A stretch of DNA of 64,000 nucleotides from Nicotiana tabacum (taxonomy: Eukaryota > Streptophyta > Magnoliopsida > Solanales > Solanaceae): contig NC_134102.1 in the NCBI RefSeq assembly GCF_000715075.1, positions 107,024,001 through 107,088,000 of the forward strand, written 5' to 3'. This document shows positions 45,345-58,344 of this stretch, one piece after another. Below the pieces are notes generated by a model, which worked only from the letters and a program-made list of their open reading frames with translations, was not told the origin of the DNA and ran no database searches. The translations under genes and the position numbers were made by a program. The number at the start of each line of letters is the position of its first letter. The stretch's first letter is position 1.

Positions 45345-47113
45345 AGTCTACAACATCTGCATAAACAGAAGGATCTTAATTTGCGGCAGCGGAGATGGTT
45401 GGATTTGCTTAAGGATTATGATATCACCATTCTCTATCATCCTGGGAAGGCCAATGGAGTGGTCGATGCCTTGAGTCGTAAGGCGGAGAGTTTTGGGCAG
45501 CTTAGCATATTTACCGGTAGCAGAGAGGCCTTTAGCCTTGGATGTTCAGGCCTTGGCCAACCAGTTTGTTAGATTGGATGTTTTCGAGCCGAGCCGAGTT
45601 TTGGCTTGTGTGGTTTCTCAGTCTTCTCTTTATGATCATATCAGGGAGCGTCAGTACGATGACCCCCATCTTCTTGTCCTTAAGGATACAATTCAGCACG
45701 GTGACACCAAAGAAGTCATTATTAGAGATGACAGTGTATTACGGATGCAGGGCAAGCTATGTGTGCCTAATGTAGATGGTTTGCGTGAGTTGATTCTCCA
45801 AGAGGCTCAAAGTTTGCGGTACTCCATTCATCCGGGTGATACAAAGATGTATCACGACCTGAGACAGCACTATTGGTGGAGGCGGATGAAGAAAGACATA
45901 GTGGAATATGTAGCTCGATGCCTAAATTGCCAACAAGTGAAATATGAGCATCAACGACCGGGTGGCTTGCTTCAGAAGTAAGAGATTCCAGAATGGAAAT
46001 GGGAGCGGATCACTATGGATTTCATTGTTGGACTTCCACGAACTCAGCGGAAGTTTGATGCAGTTTGGGTGATTGTGGATAGGTTGATCAAGTCAGCTCA
46101 TTTCGTTTTTATGATGACTACCTACTCTTCCGAGCAGTTGGCTCGAATCTATATTCGCGAGATTTGAAGACTTCATGGCGTACCGGAATCTATCATATCT
46201 GACCAGGGTACACAGTTTACCTCACGGTTTTGGAGGACTGTACAGCGAGAGTTGGGTACTCGTGTGGAGTTGAGTACAACATTTCACCCTCAGACAGACG
46301 GACAGTCCAAACGCACTATTCAGATACTGGAGGATATGCTTCGTGCATGTGTGATAGATTTTGGGGGTGCTTGGGATCCGTTCTTACCACTTGCGGAGTT
46401 TACTTACAACAACAGTTATTAGTCGAGCATTCAGATGGCTCCGTATGAAGCCTTGTATGGTAGGCGGTGCCGGTCTCCAGTGGGTTGGTTCGAACCGGGC
46501 GAGGCTAGGCTATTGGGTGCAGACTTGGTTCAGGATGCCCTGGAAAAGGTTAAGTTTATTCAGGATCCACTTCGTACAGCCCAATCTAGACAGAAGCGTT
46601 ATACGGATCGGAAGGTTCGTGATGTTGCATTCATGGTTGGTGAGCGGGTCCTGCTCTGGGTTTCGCCTATGAAGGGGATGATGAGGTTCGAGAAGAAGGG
46701 CAAGTTGAGCCCTACGTATATTGGACCTTTTGAGATTCTTGAGAGAGTTGGAGAGGTGGCTTACAGACTTGCACTACCACCTAGTCTCTCTGTAGTTCAT
46801 CCGGTATTCCATGTTTCTATGCTTCGAAAATATCACGGCGATCTGTCTCATGTGCTAGACTTTAGTTCGGTTCAGTTGGACAAGGATCTATCTTATGTTG
46901 AGGAACCAGTGGCTATTTTAGATAGGCAGGTTCGAAAGCTGAGGTCAAAGAACATTGCTTCCATGAAGGTTCGGTGGAGGGGTCATCCGGTCAAGGAGGA
47001 GACTTGGGAGACCGAGCGTGATATGCGCAGCTATTATCCACAGTTATTTACCAGCTCAGGTACTTTTTCTACCTCCGTTCGAGGACAAACGTTTGTTTTA
47101 GAGGTGGAGAATA
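45345..47113 (+). pseudogene. Chromovirus integrase with chromodomain-like end
   Basis: After the stop and a frame break, the zinc region is open at 45493-45981 (EAQSLRYSIHPG, CLNCQQVKYEHQ; the first His of the usual HHCC reads Gln). TAA at 45979 and TGA at 46165 interrupt the core. Catalytic Asp in ITMDFIVGLP and in [10 protein letters not shown] are present. Exactly 35 residues later the position of the catalytic Glu is Lys (AAA, 46309-46311, in DGQSKRTIQ). From 46435 the frame is open to the LTR: GPF/Y-type core (KLSPTYIGPFEIL) and chromodomain-like segment (YVEEPVAILDRQVRKLRS...WRGHPVKEETWETE). Confidence 0.85.
47093..47113 (+). promoter_or_regulatory. Polypurine tract of the chromovirus
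   Basis: TTTTAGAGGTGGAGAATA just before the 3' LTR start TAATGACCC. It overlaps the end of the pol frame. Confidence 0.75.
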
Positions 47114-50100
47114 TAATGACCCAAAATATCATCTTTAAAGTTAATAATTAATTATGTGTTCTAAGACCTCGAAAAGCACTTATTTATCATTACTCGACTT
47201 GCGTGCACAGTCCGTAAAATTTTCTGGAAAGCTTTTATGTGAAAAATGGATTAAAATGTGAATTAGAACTTTAAAACTCAACTGAGTTATCTTTGGTCAA
47301 CATTTTGAGCAAACAGACTCAGATCAGGGTTTTGACAGTTTCAATAGGTCCGTATTGTGATTTGGGACTTGGGCGTATGCCCGGAATCAAATTCCGAGGT
47401 CCCTAGCCCGAGATATGGAATTTTGATAAAAAAATTAAAGGTTTTAAAAGCTTAAGTCAAATAGTGACCGGATGTCGAATTATGTGCAAATGACCCCGAA
47501 ATAGAATTTTGACGATTCCAACAGTTCTGTATAGTGATTTTGGACTTAGGAGCGTGATCGGAATTTTATTTGGAAGTCGGTAGTGAAATTAGGCTTGAAA
47601 TGGCTAAAATAGAAATTTAAGTTTGGAAGTTTGACCGGGTAGTTGACTTTTTGATATCGGGGTCAGAATCCAGTTCCAAAAATTTTCATAGCTCCGTTAT
47701 GTCATTTATGACTTGTATGCAAATTTGTGGTCAATCAAACTTGATTTTATAGGTTTCAGCATCGAATGTAGAAGTTGAAATTTCTTAGTTTCATTAAGCT
47801 TGAATTGGGGTATGATTCTTGTTTTTAGTGTTGTTTGATATGATTAGCATCGACTAAGTTCGTATGATGTTTTAGGACTTATTGGTATATTTGGCTGAGG
47901 TCCCGAGAGCCTCGGGTGAGTTTCGGATGGTTGACGGATAAAACATTGGACTTAAAAAGCTACCGCAATTTTTCTCTTCTGCTGGATATTCTGGGCTATG
48001 ATCGAGCCCAAGATCGAGCCCATATATAGAGCCCAGGGTCGACGGCCAGGGTCAAAGCCATAGACGAGGCTCAGGATTGATGCTATGATCGATACCATGG
48101 TCGAAGGCCCAGGCTCGATGCCATGATTGAGGCTATGATCGAAGGCCCAGGCTTGATGCCAGGATCGAGGCCATGATCGAAGGACCAGGCTCGATGCCAT
48201 AATCGAGGCCATGACCGAGGTCCAGGCTCGAGCCTGTGATCGAAGCGACGATCGAGGCTTAGGCTCGAGGGCCATGATCGGCGCCACGATCGAGGCCCAG
48301 TTCTGAAGGCTGCCTGGGCAGATTATAAAAGAGGGCATTCGTCCCATTCGACATTTTTAACAAACTGGAGCTTGAGCAGAGGCAATGTTTGATAGATTTT
48401 CAAGGAAAGACATTGGGGTAAGTGATTCTAACTCGGATTTGGTCTATATACACAAATATATCATTGTTTTCACCATTTAATTAGTGTTTTGAGATTGAAA
48501 TTCGAGAAATTTTTGAAATCTCATAGAAATGATTTTTGGAGATTTCAGTATCTATTCAGAGTCGGATTTGAGTGAAACTGGTATGGTTGACTCGTAATTA
48601 AATGGGTTGTCAGATTTTATGAGTTTCGCCGGATTCCGAGATGTGGGCCCCACGGGCGATATTTGAGCTAATTTCGAATTTTATTGAAAGTATTTTCTTA
48701 TGAAATTTATTCCTATAATTTTTGTTGACGGTATCGAATTGTTTATGACTAGATACGAGTCGATCGGAATCGAAAAATCGAGGAAAAAGCATACTACTTG
48801 GTTAAATTGGAGCAAGTCGAGGTAAGTGACTTGTCTAACCTTGTGTGGAGGAAATTTCCCCTAGAATTGATATTAATGTGATTATTGAAATGTGTTGAAA
48901 GTCGTGTAAATGAGGTGACGAGTGTGTATACGGGCTAAATGTGAAAGATTATATTTTTAAATTGTGTAGATCACTATTGCGCATTAATTAAACTATTTTA
49001 TTCTGATATATTCTTCATCATTGATTTAATATTTATATTTTAAAGTTACTTGACCTTTTCCTGCTAATTGTTTTACCTGTTTAGTTAAAACTTGGTTTCT
49101 TTTATTCTGTGCATTATTTGAAGTTGACATTTTTAAATTTGGTATTGAAGCAACGTATTAAAGATTTTAAAATATTATTTTGCTGAATTATTTATTCCTG
49201 AATATTTTTATAAGATTTTCGTACTCATTGTGATGGAGCCGTGAGCTCTTTATTGTTTAAAAATATTATTGGTGATTTATGTTGGCATGAGCCATGAGCT
49301 CTTTATTGTAAAAAAATATTGTTGTTGAAGTATTTTGGCAAGTTAAATTATTTGAGCACTTGAGGTGCAAATTGTGATATATTGTGATGTTGATACGCAT
49401 ATAGTGGCATAAGGTCTGGGTATTGAAACGCATGCGGTGAGATAAGGGTAGCTTGATATGCGTGGCTAGTAGGGGGAACTACTAGAAGTCATGCGGTGTG
49501 ATAAGGATGGCTAAAACGCGGGATGCTATTTCGAAAAAAATATTTTCTTTAAAATAAATTGTGAAGGCTCCCGCGGTAAGATAAGGAAATAAATTGATTT
49601 ATGGCCGCAGTTGCCTTTGATTATTTGTTGTGATTTTCTTAAAGTTGAAAGAAATTCTGTTTTGATTCCATGAGATATTATTTGCCATTATTTTGTGTAA
49701 TTATATGCTGACATGCTACTTGATCCATTTCTATTGTCATTTTATTTTATTATATTGTTAATTATTTTACCATGCAATTATTATTTTCCAGTAAGGCCTG
49801 ACCTGACCTCGTTATTACTCTACCAAAGTTAGGCTTGTCACTTACTGGGTACCGCCGTGGTGTACTCATACTACGCTTCTGCACATCTTTTTGTGCAGAT
49901 TCAGGTACTTCCTATCAGACCAGGCATCAGTGAACTAGCCGTACGCGGAGACTTCAAGGTATATCTGCCAGCGTCTGTAGACCTCAGAGTCCCCTTCTAT
50001 CCTTATTATGTTGTTTTCCTTATTTCCTTTAGATTCCGATGTATAGAGACACTTAGAATAAAATCCTAGAAGCTTGTGACTTATTTCTACCGGGTTCTGG

Positions 50101-50227
50101 GAGTTGTAATTGTTAAATTTGCAGCTCTTTTTTATTCGACTGTTAAGGATTAAATTTTAGTTTATATTAAGTTATTCTGCATTGATAGGCTTACCTAGTC
50201 TTAAAGACTAGTTGCCATCACGACATC
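47114..50227 (+). repeat. 3' LTR of the chromovirus, last bases missing
   Basis: Aligns with the 5' LTR from its first bases. It has a longer GATCGAGG block (47990-48305), TATA (48323-48330), donor (48822), a stem-loop (48903-48932) and an acceptor (49898). Relative to the 5' LTR about 80 bp is missing near 49590. At about 50227 it passes into another LTR before reaching the GTCGTGA end, so no target duplication can be read. Confidence 0.85.
48903..48932 (+). other. Conserved LTR stem-loop, diverged
   Basis: CGTGTAAAT/GTGTATACG around GAGGTGACGAGT: six Watson-Crick pairs, two possible G-U pairs and one mismatch. Confidence 0.6.
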
Positions 50228-50687
50228 CCAATTACCCATTTCTTTTCATGTGTTTTCAACATCAAATCTTTGATTTTCATGGTAGAAATTAGGAATTTAA
50301 GTAGAAATTGAGGATTTTGAGAAATTGATATTTAGACCTCAAATTGATGTCGGATTTCGAAATAAAATACATAACGGGTCTCAGGAGTGAATGGGTAATT
50401 CAATTTTGGTCTGAATCTCAGGTTTTGACCAAGCGAGCTCGGGTTGACTTTTTCCCAATTCATCAAAGATTAAATCTTTTTCAACTCGTGGGTAGTTTCT
50501 AAGGTCTATTTTGAAGTATTTGAACTATATTTGGCTAGATTTGATTGGTATGGAAGCTAATTCTAAAGAAAAAGCTGCAGTTGAGCATTGATTTGGTTGC
50601 GGAGTGAGGTAAGTGTCGTGGTTTACTTTGATTTGAGGGATTAAGACTTGTTGGTCTATTTGTTATATGAATTATGTGCGAGGATGG

Positions 50688-50717
50688 CGTATATATAAGG
50701 TGACGAGTATATATACG
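50688..50717 (+). other. Conserved LTR stem-loop, compensated stem
   Basis: Perfect 9-bp stem CGTATATAT/ATATATACG around AAGGTGACGAGT. Compared with 28303 and 32377 the loop is identical while three base pairs have changed on both sides. Confidence 0.8.
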
Positions 50718-52044
50718 TTGTTATTGGGTTAAACCATGCGGGTGGTAATTGTTTTATTATATTATGTTGTTTCCATGGCTATGTTTCTCATACCGTAGTT
50801 AGATTATTACTTCTTTAATTGTTCTCTTTCATATCTATTGATTATTTTGGAGTTGTTAGAATTTTGAAAGTTGAGATGAATTATCATTACATTAAGATTG
50901 AAGTGATATAGCTTCCCACCTTGTTTTGCTATTTTGAATTAATGTCGTAGCTTGGTGAGGAAGAGTGAAAAGTACGAAGGGTGTTGTCGTGTCTTATTTG
51001 CATGCACTTTTATTTATTGAGAGTTTGTGAGGTTTAAAGCACGAAGGGTGATGTCATGGATTCAATTGCTTATTATCAATTATCACATCATGTGAGGTTG
51101 AGAGTAAAAGCACGAAGGGTGATGCCGTTCCATTGTTGATTTATTTGCTTTACTTGGATATCAGATTGATGAATTACTTGGTTGAATTATTATTATTTCC
51201 TTCGCAGAAAGGTTATTCGGTGATTTTGTACTTGCTGTTCTTTGGTACTCCCCTTTCTACATGTCCCCTCCCAGTTAATACTTTAATGGTTCTACTTGTT
51301 ATTTTGTTGTTTTATATATATACTCGTATAGGATTTACGTAGATGTCTTGTCATAGCCCCGTCACTACCTCATCGGGGTTAGGCTCGACACTTATGGAGT
51401 ACATTGTGTCTCTTGTACTCATAATACACTTCTACACTTCTTGTGCAGATACTGGTATTGGTCCCAGAGGCATTTAATGTTGTCTTTGTTCGGATTCAGC
51501 TGCATCAGAGACTTGAGGTATAGCTGCACGACATCTGCAGACCTGAAGTCCCCTTCTTTATCAGTTTACTATTTGTTTAGTTTCAAACAGTTGTATCTTT
51601 GTTCAGACATTATCAGTAGTACTCTAGTCGCTCTGTATTTGTGACACCAGATTTCTAGGATATGTTTAGTTACGCCACATGTTACTTATTATATCTAATT
51701 CAGACCATTGTACTCTATTTATATTAATAATTTGATTCGAATTATTAAAAACTGATTAAGTAATCTAACTAACGTTGGCTTGCCTAGCAAGTGAAATGTT
51801 AGGCGCCATCACGGTCCCGACGGTGGGATTTCGGGTCGTGATAAGTTGGTGTTAGAGCATTAAGTTGCTTAGGTCTCACGAGTCATGACCAAGCTTAGTA
51901 TAGTCTGGAGGATCAGTACGGAGACGTCTGTACTTTTCTTCTAGAGGCTATAAGGTTTTAGAAAAAAATCACTTCTTTCTTCTTTATCGTGCGATTTTAT
52001 TCTATCACTAAAGTTTGAATCACTCCATTCTTGTTCTCGCACAG

Positions 52045-52849
52045 ATGGTGAGGACACACACAACATCCATGATGGGTCAGGAGTCGGAGCCCCAGGTTGT
52101 TGTCACTACTAGGGGTAGAGGCTGAGGCCAAGGTCGAGCCAGAGGCAGAGCTCAGCATAGAGCACGTGAAGGAGCACTTATTCCGGAGCCTCAGATCGAG
52201 CCAGAGGAGGAGGAGGTTCCTGTTCAGGTCGTGCCAGTAGGACTGGCTCAGGTCCGAAGAGGTTTATTGCTATCCCGGTACTTCAGAACACTCTAGTCCG
52301 CTTGATGGGCCTTATGGAGAGCGTGGCCCAGACTAGTGCATTTCTGGTGGAACCAGTCGTCTCTCGACCTGGGGGAGGATCATAGACTCCCGCTACTCAT
52401 ACACTGGAGCAAATGGCTCACGGATATCAGACTCCGATAGTTCCACCAGTTGGACTGGCTCAGTCTATTGTTTCTACACAGACCAACGAGATGCCCGTGA
52501 TGTCTTTTGAGGGATTGACGAGATTGGACAAGTTCACAAAGTTATTTTCTATTCACTTCGATGGCACACCTTCTGAGGACCCACATGATTTCATTGACCG
52601 TTTCCACAAGGTGCTACGCAATACGGGTATTGTGGAGTTCAATGGAGTCGACTTTACTGTACTTCAGATGACCGGTTCTGCCAAGAGGTGGTGGCAGGAT
52701 TTTGTGCGAGGTAAAAAGGTGGTTTATCGCCATTCACTTGGGATCAGTTTTCGCAGCTATTTTTGGAGAAGTTCATTCCTTTTACTTTGAGAGAGGAGTA
52801 CAACATGCAGTTTGAGCGCCTTCAGTAAGGTAGCATGATTATTACCCAG
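52045..52849 (+). pseudogene. Family C gag, truncated by insertion
   Basis: ATGGTGAGGACACAC start, then MVRTHTTSM and a glycine/arginine-rich stretch with a TGA near 52120. After a frame change the capsid region is open from 52413 to 52787 (PVMSFEGLTRLDKFTKLF, GTPSEDPHDFIDRFHKVLR, SAKRWWQDF). The sequence runs on to ...gcatgattattaccca and is then replaced by TGTCACACC at 52850. Confidence 0.8.
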
Positions 52850-54831
52850 TGTCACACCTTTTTTTTTCTTCACGCAGCCCTATTATGAGGTTGAGTTAGA
52901 AGAGTTATTTCTAATTAAAGTGACGTTTTGAAAATGGGTTATTTATTATTTGGAGTCACCACTTGGAATTGAGTTTTGGTGCTCCAAGTCATCTTTTATT
53001 TCAATCCCTTATCAAACAGAAGGTTTGACTCCTTATTTATGGTCTACGAAAATAGAAGACCGAGTAAGGAATTCTGTTGACCGAGGAGAAGGTGTGAGGC
53101 ATCCCTCGAGTCCCGTGGTTCTAGCACGGTCGCTTTATTGACTCATGTTCGGCTTAAATCAATTCTTGGCTATTCTTGTATTTTATTAGTTATCACTTGT
53201 CTATTACCACTTCACTAAATTTTTATATTTTTTATTAATTGTTTTGACCTAGATGCGGTACGCATACAAGGTATTTCTTTGAAAGTAGATGTTAAACTAA
53301 GGTACGGAATGTACACATGGTTAAAATATAATTATTTTAAATTTAAAGGTATCGAGATGCAGTTATGCGTACATGATCCATTTATTACTTAAGCATATCA
53401 ATCCAAGGTTCGGGTATTAACATATGGGCTAATATTTAAAGTACACCTAAAGTTTTTCTAGCATTTTAGAATATTTCAATTACTTTTGTTTCTTTTAGAT
53501 TCGAGATATATATTTGTACATTATTATTATTTATTTTTCTTTTACTTATTGGAACAAGTCTTGAATTAGTTCATGGCTCATTTTGCTCCCTCACAATTAT
53601 TTTGTTTTTTATAACGGGTTTTGAATTAATTCGCAACCCTTATCTCTCATTTATAATTATAATTATATATATATGAAATGTGTCTAGGCTCAATGAATTG
53701 TATTCTCCCATAAACCCACTCTATCAGCATCATTATCAACAAACTAACTACAGAATGCATATCTAGCAACTCCAAATCAAAATCCAAACATGCTAAAATA
53801 AAAGAATATTAAAACTAATAAATCAAATCACAAATCAAACCAAATAAAGATATTCACTATTAATCACATTAAAAGAAAGATCAACATAAAACTAAGAAGA
53901 AGAAAAAAAATAATCAATGGAAACCCACTTCTCTCGTAAGTTACAAAATAAAAAAAAATATTCCAAACAACACATAAATCAAGATTCAAATAAAATCTAA
54001 ATCCAAAACATGATACAAGGATCTTACATAAATTTTTGAAGGGAAGTGAAACTATCTTTTTGAAAGGTGATACTGCCGTAAATTAATGGTCATTAAAGAA
54101 CTCATGATTAACTTGATTTTATGCCTCAGAAACTATTTATTAATGAATAACACAATATCATACATAATTTTATGGACTAAATACTCTTACTTATTTAGCA
54201 ATAACTTCATTTTAACACCCAAACGAAAACTAGGAAAAGAATATTTTAGCCTCGCAACAGTGAATAGGAAATGCTAAAGATTTAGAAAAATAATATTTTT
54301 AAACACACAACAGGGATTAAGAGATAAAACTCAAATACTCAGATAATAAATGAAATATAAGTTAGTGCAACACAACAACTTCATAATAGATCTTAATTCT
54401 TCTTAAATAGTTATCTACAGTTTACATTCCAACAAATACATTAAAATATATTAAGCAAAACATTAGAAGAAAACCTGTAGAGTGAGGCTTCTTTAATAAG
54501 AATAAAAACTGGTACAAACTTTAGCTTCGAAAATTCCAAGTGAAAATGACAAGCAACAAAAGGAAATAGGATGTATGTGACTAGAACCAAAATCACCGAG
54601 CATAACCGGAACCAAGTAGTAACCAAACATCTACTCGTATCTTCACTCTTTGAACTCCATATTTTTAAGCTTCTTTAAAGAAGATGAAGAAGTCAAATAT
54701 TTTCTAAACTCTTAATTCAAGAATCGTTTTTTCTTCTTCTTCCCCCTTTTATTTGTGAAGTGTGTTAATTATATATAGATGTATGTGTGTTGTATAATTG
54801 ATGTGAGGAAGTAGTGAGATGAGTGGGTGTT

Positions 54832-57791
54832 TGTCACGACCCAAACTAACCCTGTCGTGATGGCGCCTATCGTGGTACTAGGCAAGCCGACATTTCCAAG
54901 ACTCTTTCAAAATTTAACATAAGTGAATTAAGACATTTAAAATATCCGGAGTTTTTCACAAATACGAGGTAAAGGCCAAATAAGCCCGACATCGGGGTGT
55001 CACTAAGTCATGAGCATCTAGATAACCAAACTAATATAACCAGTGTCTAAGTATCAATTCAAGACAGAAAGAAATATATAGAAGGAGAGACAAGGCCCTG
55101 CGGACGCTGGCAGCTACCTCGTAGTCTCCGGTACTCGATCCTCCCGAACTCAACGACCTCCGTAATCAAATACACCTGGATCTGCACATGAAGTGCAGAG
55201 TGCAGCATGAGTACAACCAACTCAGCAAGTAACAGAAATAAATAAGGAACTGAGAAAAAATGACGAGCTATACAGTACAATTCATTTTAAAAGTTTTCAG
55301 CAAAGAGTGAGCGTGCTTTCAAATCCTGTGGTATAAGTCAAAACAGTTCGCGCTCATGTAAGACAGATAAGAATCTTTCATAAATTTTACAACAACAACA
55401 GATAACAACCAAGTGCAACAATAAATAAAGCAGGTACAGCCTCTCAAGGCAGCAGTCACTCAACCCATCTCAACCTCACACTCTCGGCTCTCAGCCCTCA
55501 ATACACACTCTCAATAGGTACCTGTGCTCACTGGGGGTGTTTAGACTCATGAGGTGCTCCAACAGCCCAAGCGCTATAAGCACGGATAACTCACGTGTTG
55601 CACAGATAACTCACATGCTAAAATATCATATCTGGATCCGCACAAATAACTCACGTGATGCACGGACAACTCACGTGCCATAGTATAAATATAAGGATCC
55701 GTACGGACAACTCACGTGCCATAGAACAATACCTCACAACCAGGCCTTCGGCCTTACTCAGTCATGAACCTCTCTAGTCTCATAGCTCTCAATAAAGAAA
55801 GAAAAAGCAACCCAAATCAAAGTGTTACAGTATATCATCAGGGAAAAACAAATAAAAGAGACTGAGGTAAACATGTACAAGAATCACTATGACTGAGTAT
55901 AACTACCATGAACGGAATATAGCCTAAGAATGACTTCTAACATGAAAGGCAGTCAAGTTCTAATAAAACTAAGAATGCATATAAACACAAATAAAGGCTA
56001 TTAGACTTCACAGTCTCCCGGGACGGACAAAGTCTCAATCCCCCACGGTGTACAGCCACACGCCCGTTACCTAGCATGGGTGCCACCTCCAAACAGTCAT
56101 ATTATACCAAACTCCGGGTTTCATATACTCAAGACCAGATTTAAAAATGTTACTTACCTTAACAGCGTAAAAATCATACTCCGGAATGCTCTTACCCCTC
56201 GATTCGGCCTCCAAATATTCTGAATCTATTCACAATCAGTACAATACCATCAGTATACGCTAATGGAATGAATTACACAAGAAAAACTATCAAATTAGCC
56301 CTAAACCCGAAATTGGCTCAACCCGACCCCCGGGCCCACGTCTCAAAATCTGACAAAATTTACAAAACTAGGAAGCTCATTTACTCACGAGTCCATACAT
56401 ACAAAATTTATCAAAATCCGACATCGTTTGATCCCTCAAATCCTTAAATTAAACTCTCCAAAATCGCAAGCCCTAACCCCTCATTTTCACTAATTACATG
56501 ATTAAACAACGAAAAATCATCATACATACGAGTATTAGGGCTCAAGCAACTTACCTCACTGATAGCCCTTGAATCACCCTTCAAAAATCACTCCAAAAGC
56601 TCCAAAACCCGACTTGAAAATGGTGGAAATGAATTAAATTCGCGAAGGGTTCTATTTATGGTTTCTGCCCAGGCTTCTCGCTCCTGCGGACAATTTCTCG
56701 CTTCTGCGCCACCGCACTTGCAGTCCAAATAATCGCACCTGCGTAAGTCACTTAAATGCCCAGACTCCGCACCTGCGCTCTATTTCCGCATCTGCGACCA
56801 CGCAGGTGCGGAAAATACCTCGCACCTGCGGCCACTGCCTAACTTCCTCACTTCCGCTTCTACGTTACCTATCCGCATCTGCGGACTCGCAGATGCGACC
56901 TATCCTACGCACCTGCGGACCCAGCCTACCTCGACATTGTCCGCACCTGCGACCTCTTGTGCGCTTCTACGGCCTCACAGGTGCGGGAACTTCATCGCAC
57001 CTGTGCCTTCTGCCCAGCTCCTCTAACCTCGCATCTGTGACATCCCGCTCGCTTTTGCTTTCTCGCACCTACGATGAGACATTCGCATGTGCTATTATGA
57101 CAGCTGAGTTCCAACTTCAGCAATCCTCCAATATCCAAACGTGCTCCGTTAATCACGCGAAATTACCCCGAGGCCCTTGGGACTTCGACCAAAAATACCA
57201 ACAAGTCATATATCAACATACAAACTTAATCGAACCTTTGAATCACTCAAAACAACATCAAATTACCAAATTACTCTCGGATTCAATCCTAAGAACTTCT
57301 AAACTTTCAAATTCGACATCCGATGCCGAAACCAACCAAACCACGTCCGAATGGCCTCAAATGTTATACACACGTCACAAATGACACTACGAACCTACTC
57401 CAACTTCCGAAATTGCATTCCGACCCCGATATCAATTTTTCCACTGCCTACCAAAAATTTGCCAAATTTTCAATTTCGACAATTCAAGCCTAATTCTACC
57501 CCGCACCTCCAAATCACATTCCGGACGCGCTCCTAAGTCCAAAATTAACTAACGAAGCTAATGGAACCATCAGAATTAGATTCCGAGATCATTTACACAT
57601 AGGTCAAAATACGATTGACTTTTCAACTTAAGCTTCTACTTTAGAGACTAAGTGTCTCATTCCACTCCGAAACCACTCCGGACCCGAACCAACTAACCCG
57701 GTATATCATAATATAGCTTAAAATTATAAAAAAAAATAGAAATGGGAGAAACGGGGCTATAACTCCCGAAACGACCGACCGGGTCGTTACA
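54832..57791 (-). mobile_element. Solo LTR, family D (complete, 2.96 kb)
   Basis: Plus-strand edges TGTCACGACCC and GGGTCGTTACA are intact LTR ends. Flanks GTGTT (54827-54831) and GTATT (57792-57796) look like a 5-bp duplication with one change. It sits at the junction of an older tandem repeat of about 40 bp. Inside (minus strand): a CGCACCTGCGG block (56690-57075), a TATA-like CATAAATAGA (56660-56651), donor at 56554, the CACGTG tandem block (55568-55728) and an acceptor hairpin CTGCACTTCATGTGCAG (55198-55182). Solo LTRs form by recombination between the two LTRs of an element. Confidence 0.88.
55568..55728 (-). repeat. CACGTG hairpin tandem block in solo LTR
   Basis: Three to five irregular units of the repeat seen at 10327-10587, with GCACGGACAACTCACGTGC cores and CACGTG palindromes. 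Confidence 0.75.
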
Positions 57792-58179
57792 GTATTGTAT
57801 AATTAATGTGAGGAAGTAGTGAGATGAGTGGGGGAAGCGGGAAAAAGGACGTGAGGGAGTTAGGATTGTGGGGAGAGGAGACGTGAGGGAGAGGGGAGTT
57901 TAGCAAAAAAAAATAGGAAAGTTAGGGGATTGGGGTCGTTCATCTTTGTTTTGGTGAGAATCAGACATTTTTTTTGTTTTACCAAACTTTATTAATTGTT
58001 TACGCAAGTTTCGTTCATTTTGTTTTCTTCTTCTTTTTATCTTTTTTTGTATTTTATTTTAAAAGATAAATTTAATTATGAAGATAATAAGATTAACTAA
58101 CATTTCTTACAATATAGGAGAACTCTATATTTGCATGTACTTTAAACGATACTAAGAAAGATTCTATAGCTTACTTATT

Positions 58180-58344
<165 letters not shown>

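Larger units (their letters stand above)
38875..50227 (+). mobile_element. Tekay/Del-like chromovirus, near-complete but mutated
   Basis: 5' LTR 38875-41953, PBS 41957-41968, gag 42155-43440, protease-RT-RNase H-integrase 43602-47113 with a chromodomain-like C-terminus, polypurine tract 47093-47113, 3' LTR 47114 to about 50227 (last bases missing). The domain order and C-terminal chromodomain place it in the chromoviruses, and the gag and RT text is closest to the Tekay/Del branch. Several stops, mostly TAG where the family has Gln, plus frame breaks make it non-functional. Confidence 0.88.
50228..52849 (+). mobile_element. Gypsy element, family C: LTR end, PBS, gag
   Basis: A 5'-truncated LTR (50228-51843, end GGGTCGTGATA), a PBS remnant at 51847-51858 (TGGTGTTAGAGC, two changes from TGGTATCAGAGC) and gag. 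The LTR has a donor at 50609, a perfect stem-loop (50688-50717), GCACGAAGGGTGATG repeats (50975-51130) and an acceptor at 51448. The element is interrupted at 52850 by a Tat LTR; the rest of its gag-pol is not found in the window. Confidence 0.8.

Noticed and set aside
56806..57384. 192-codon plus-strand frame
   Set aside because: It runs through the CG-rich block of a minus-strand LTR; stop codons are rare there because of composition, and no domain is seen.
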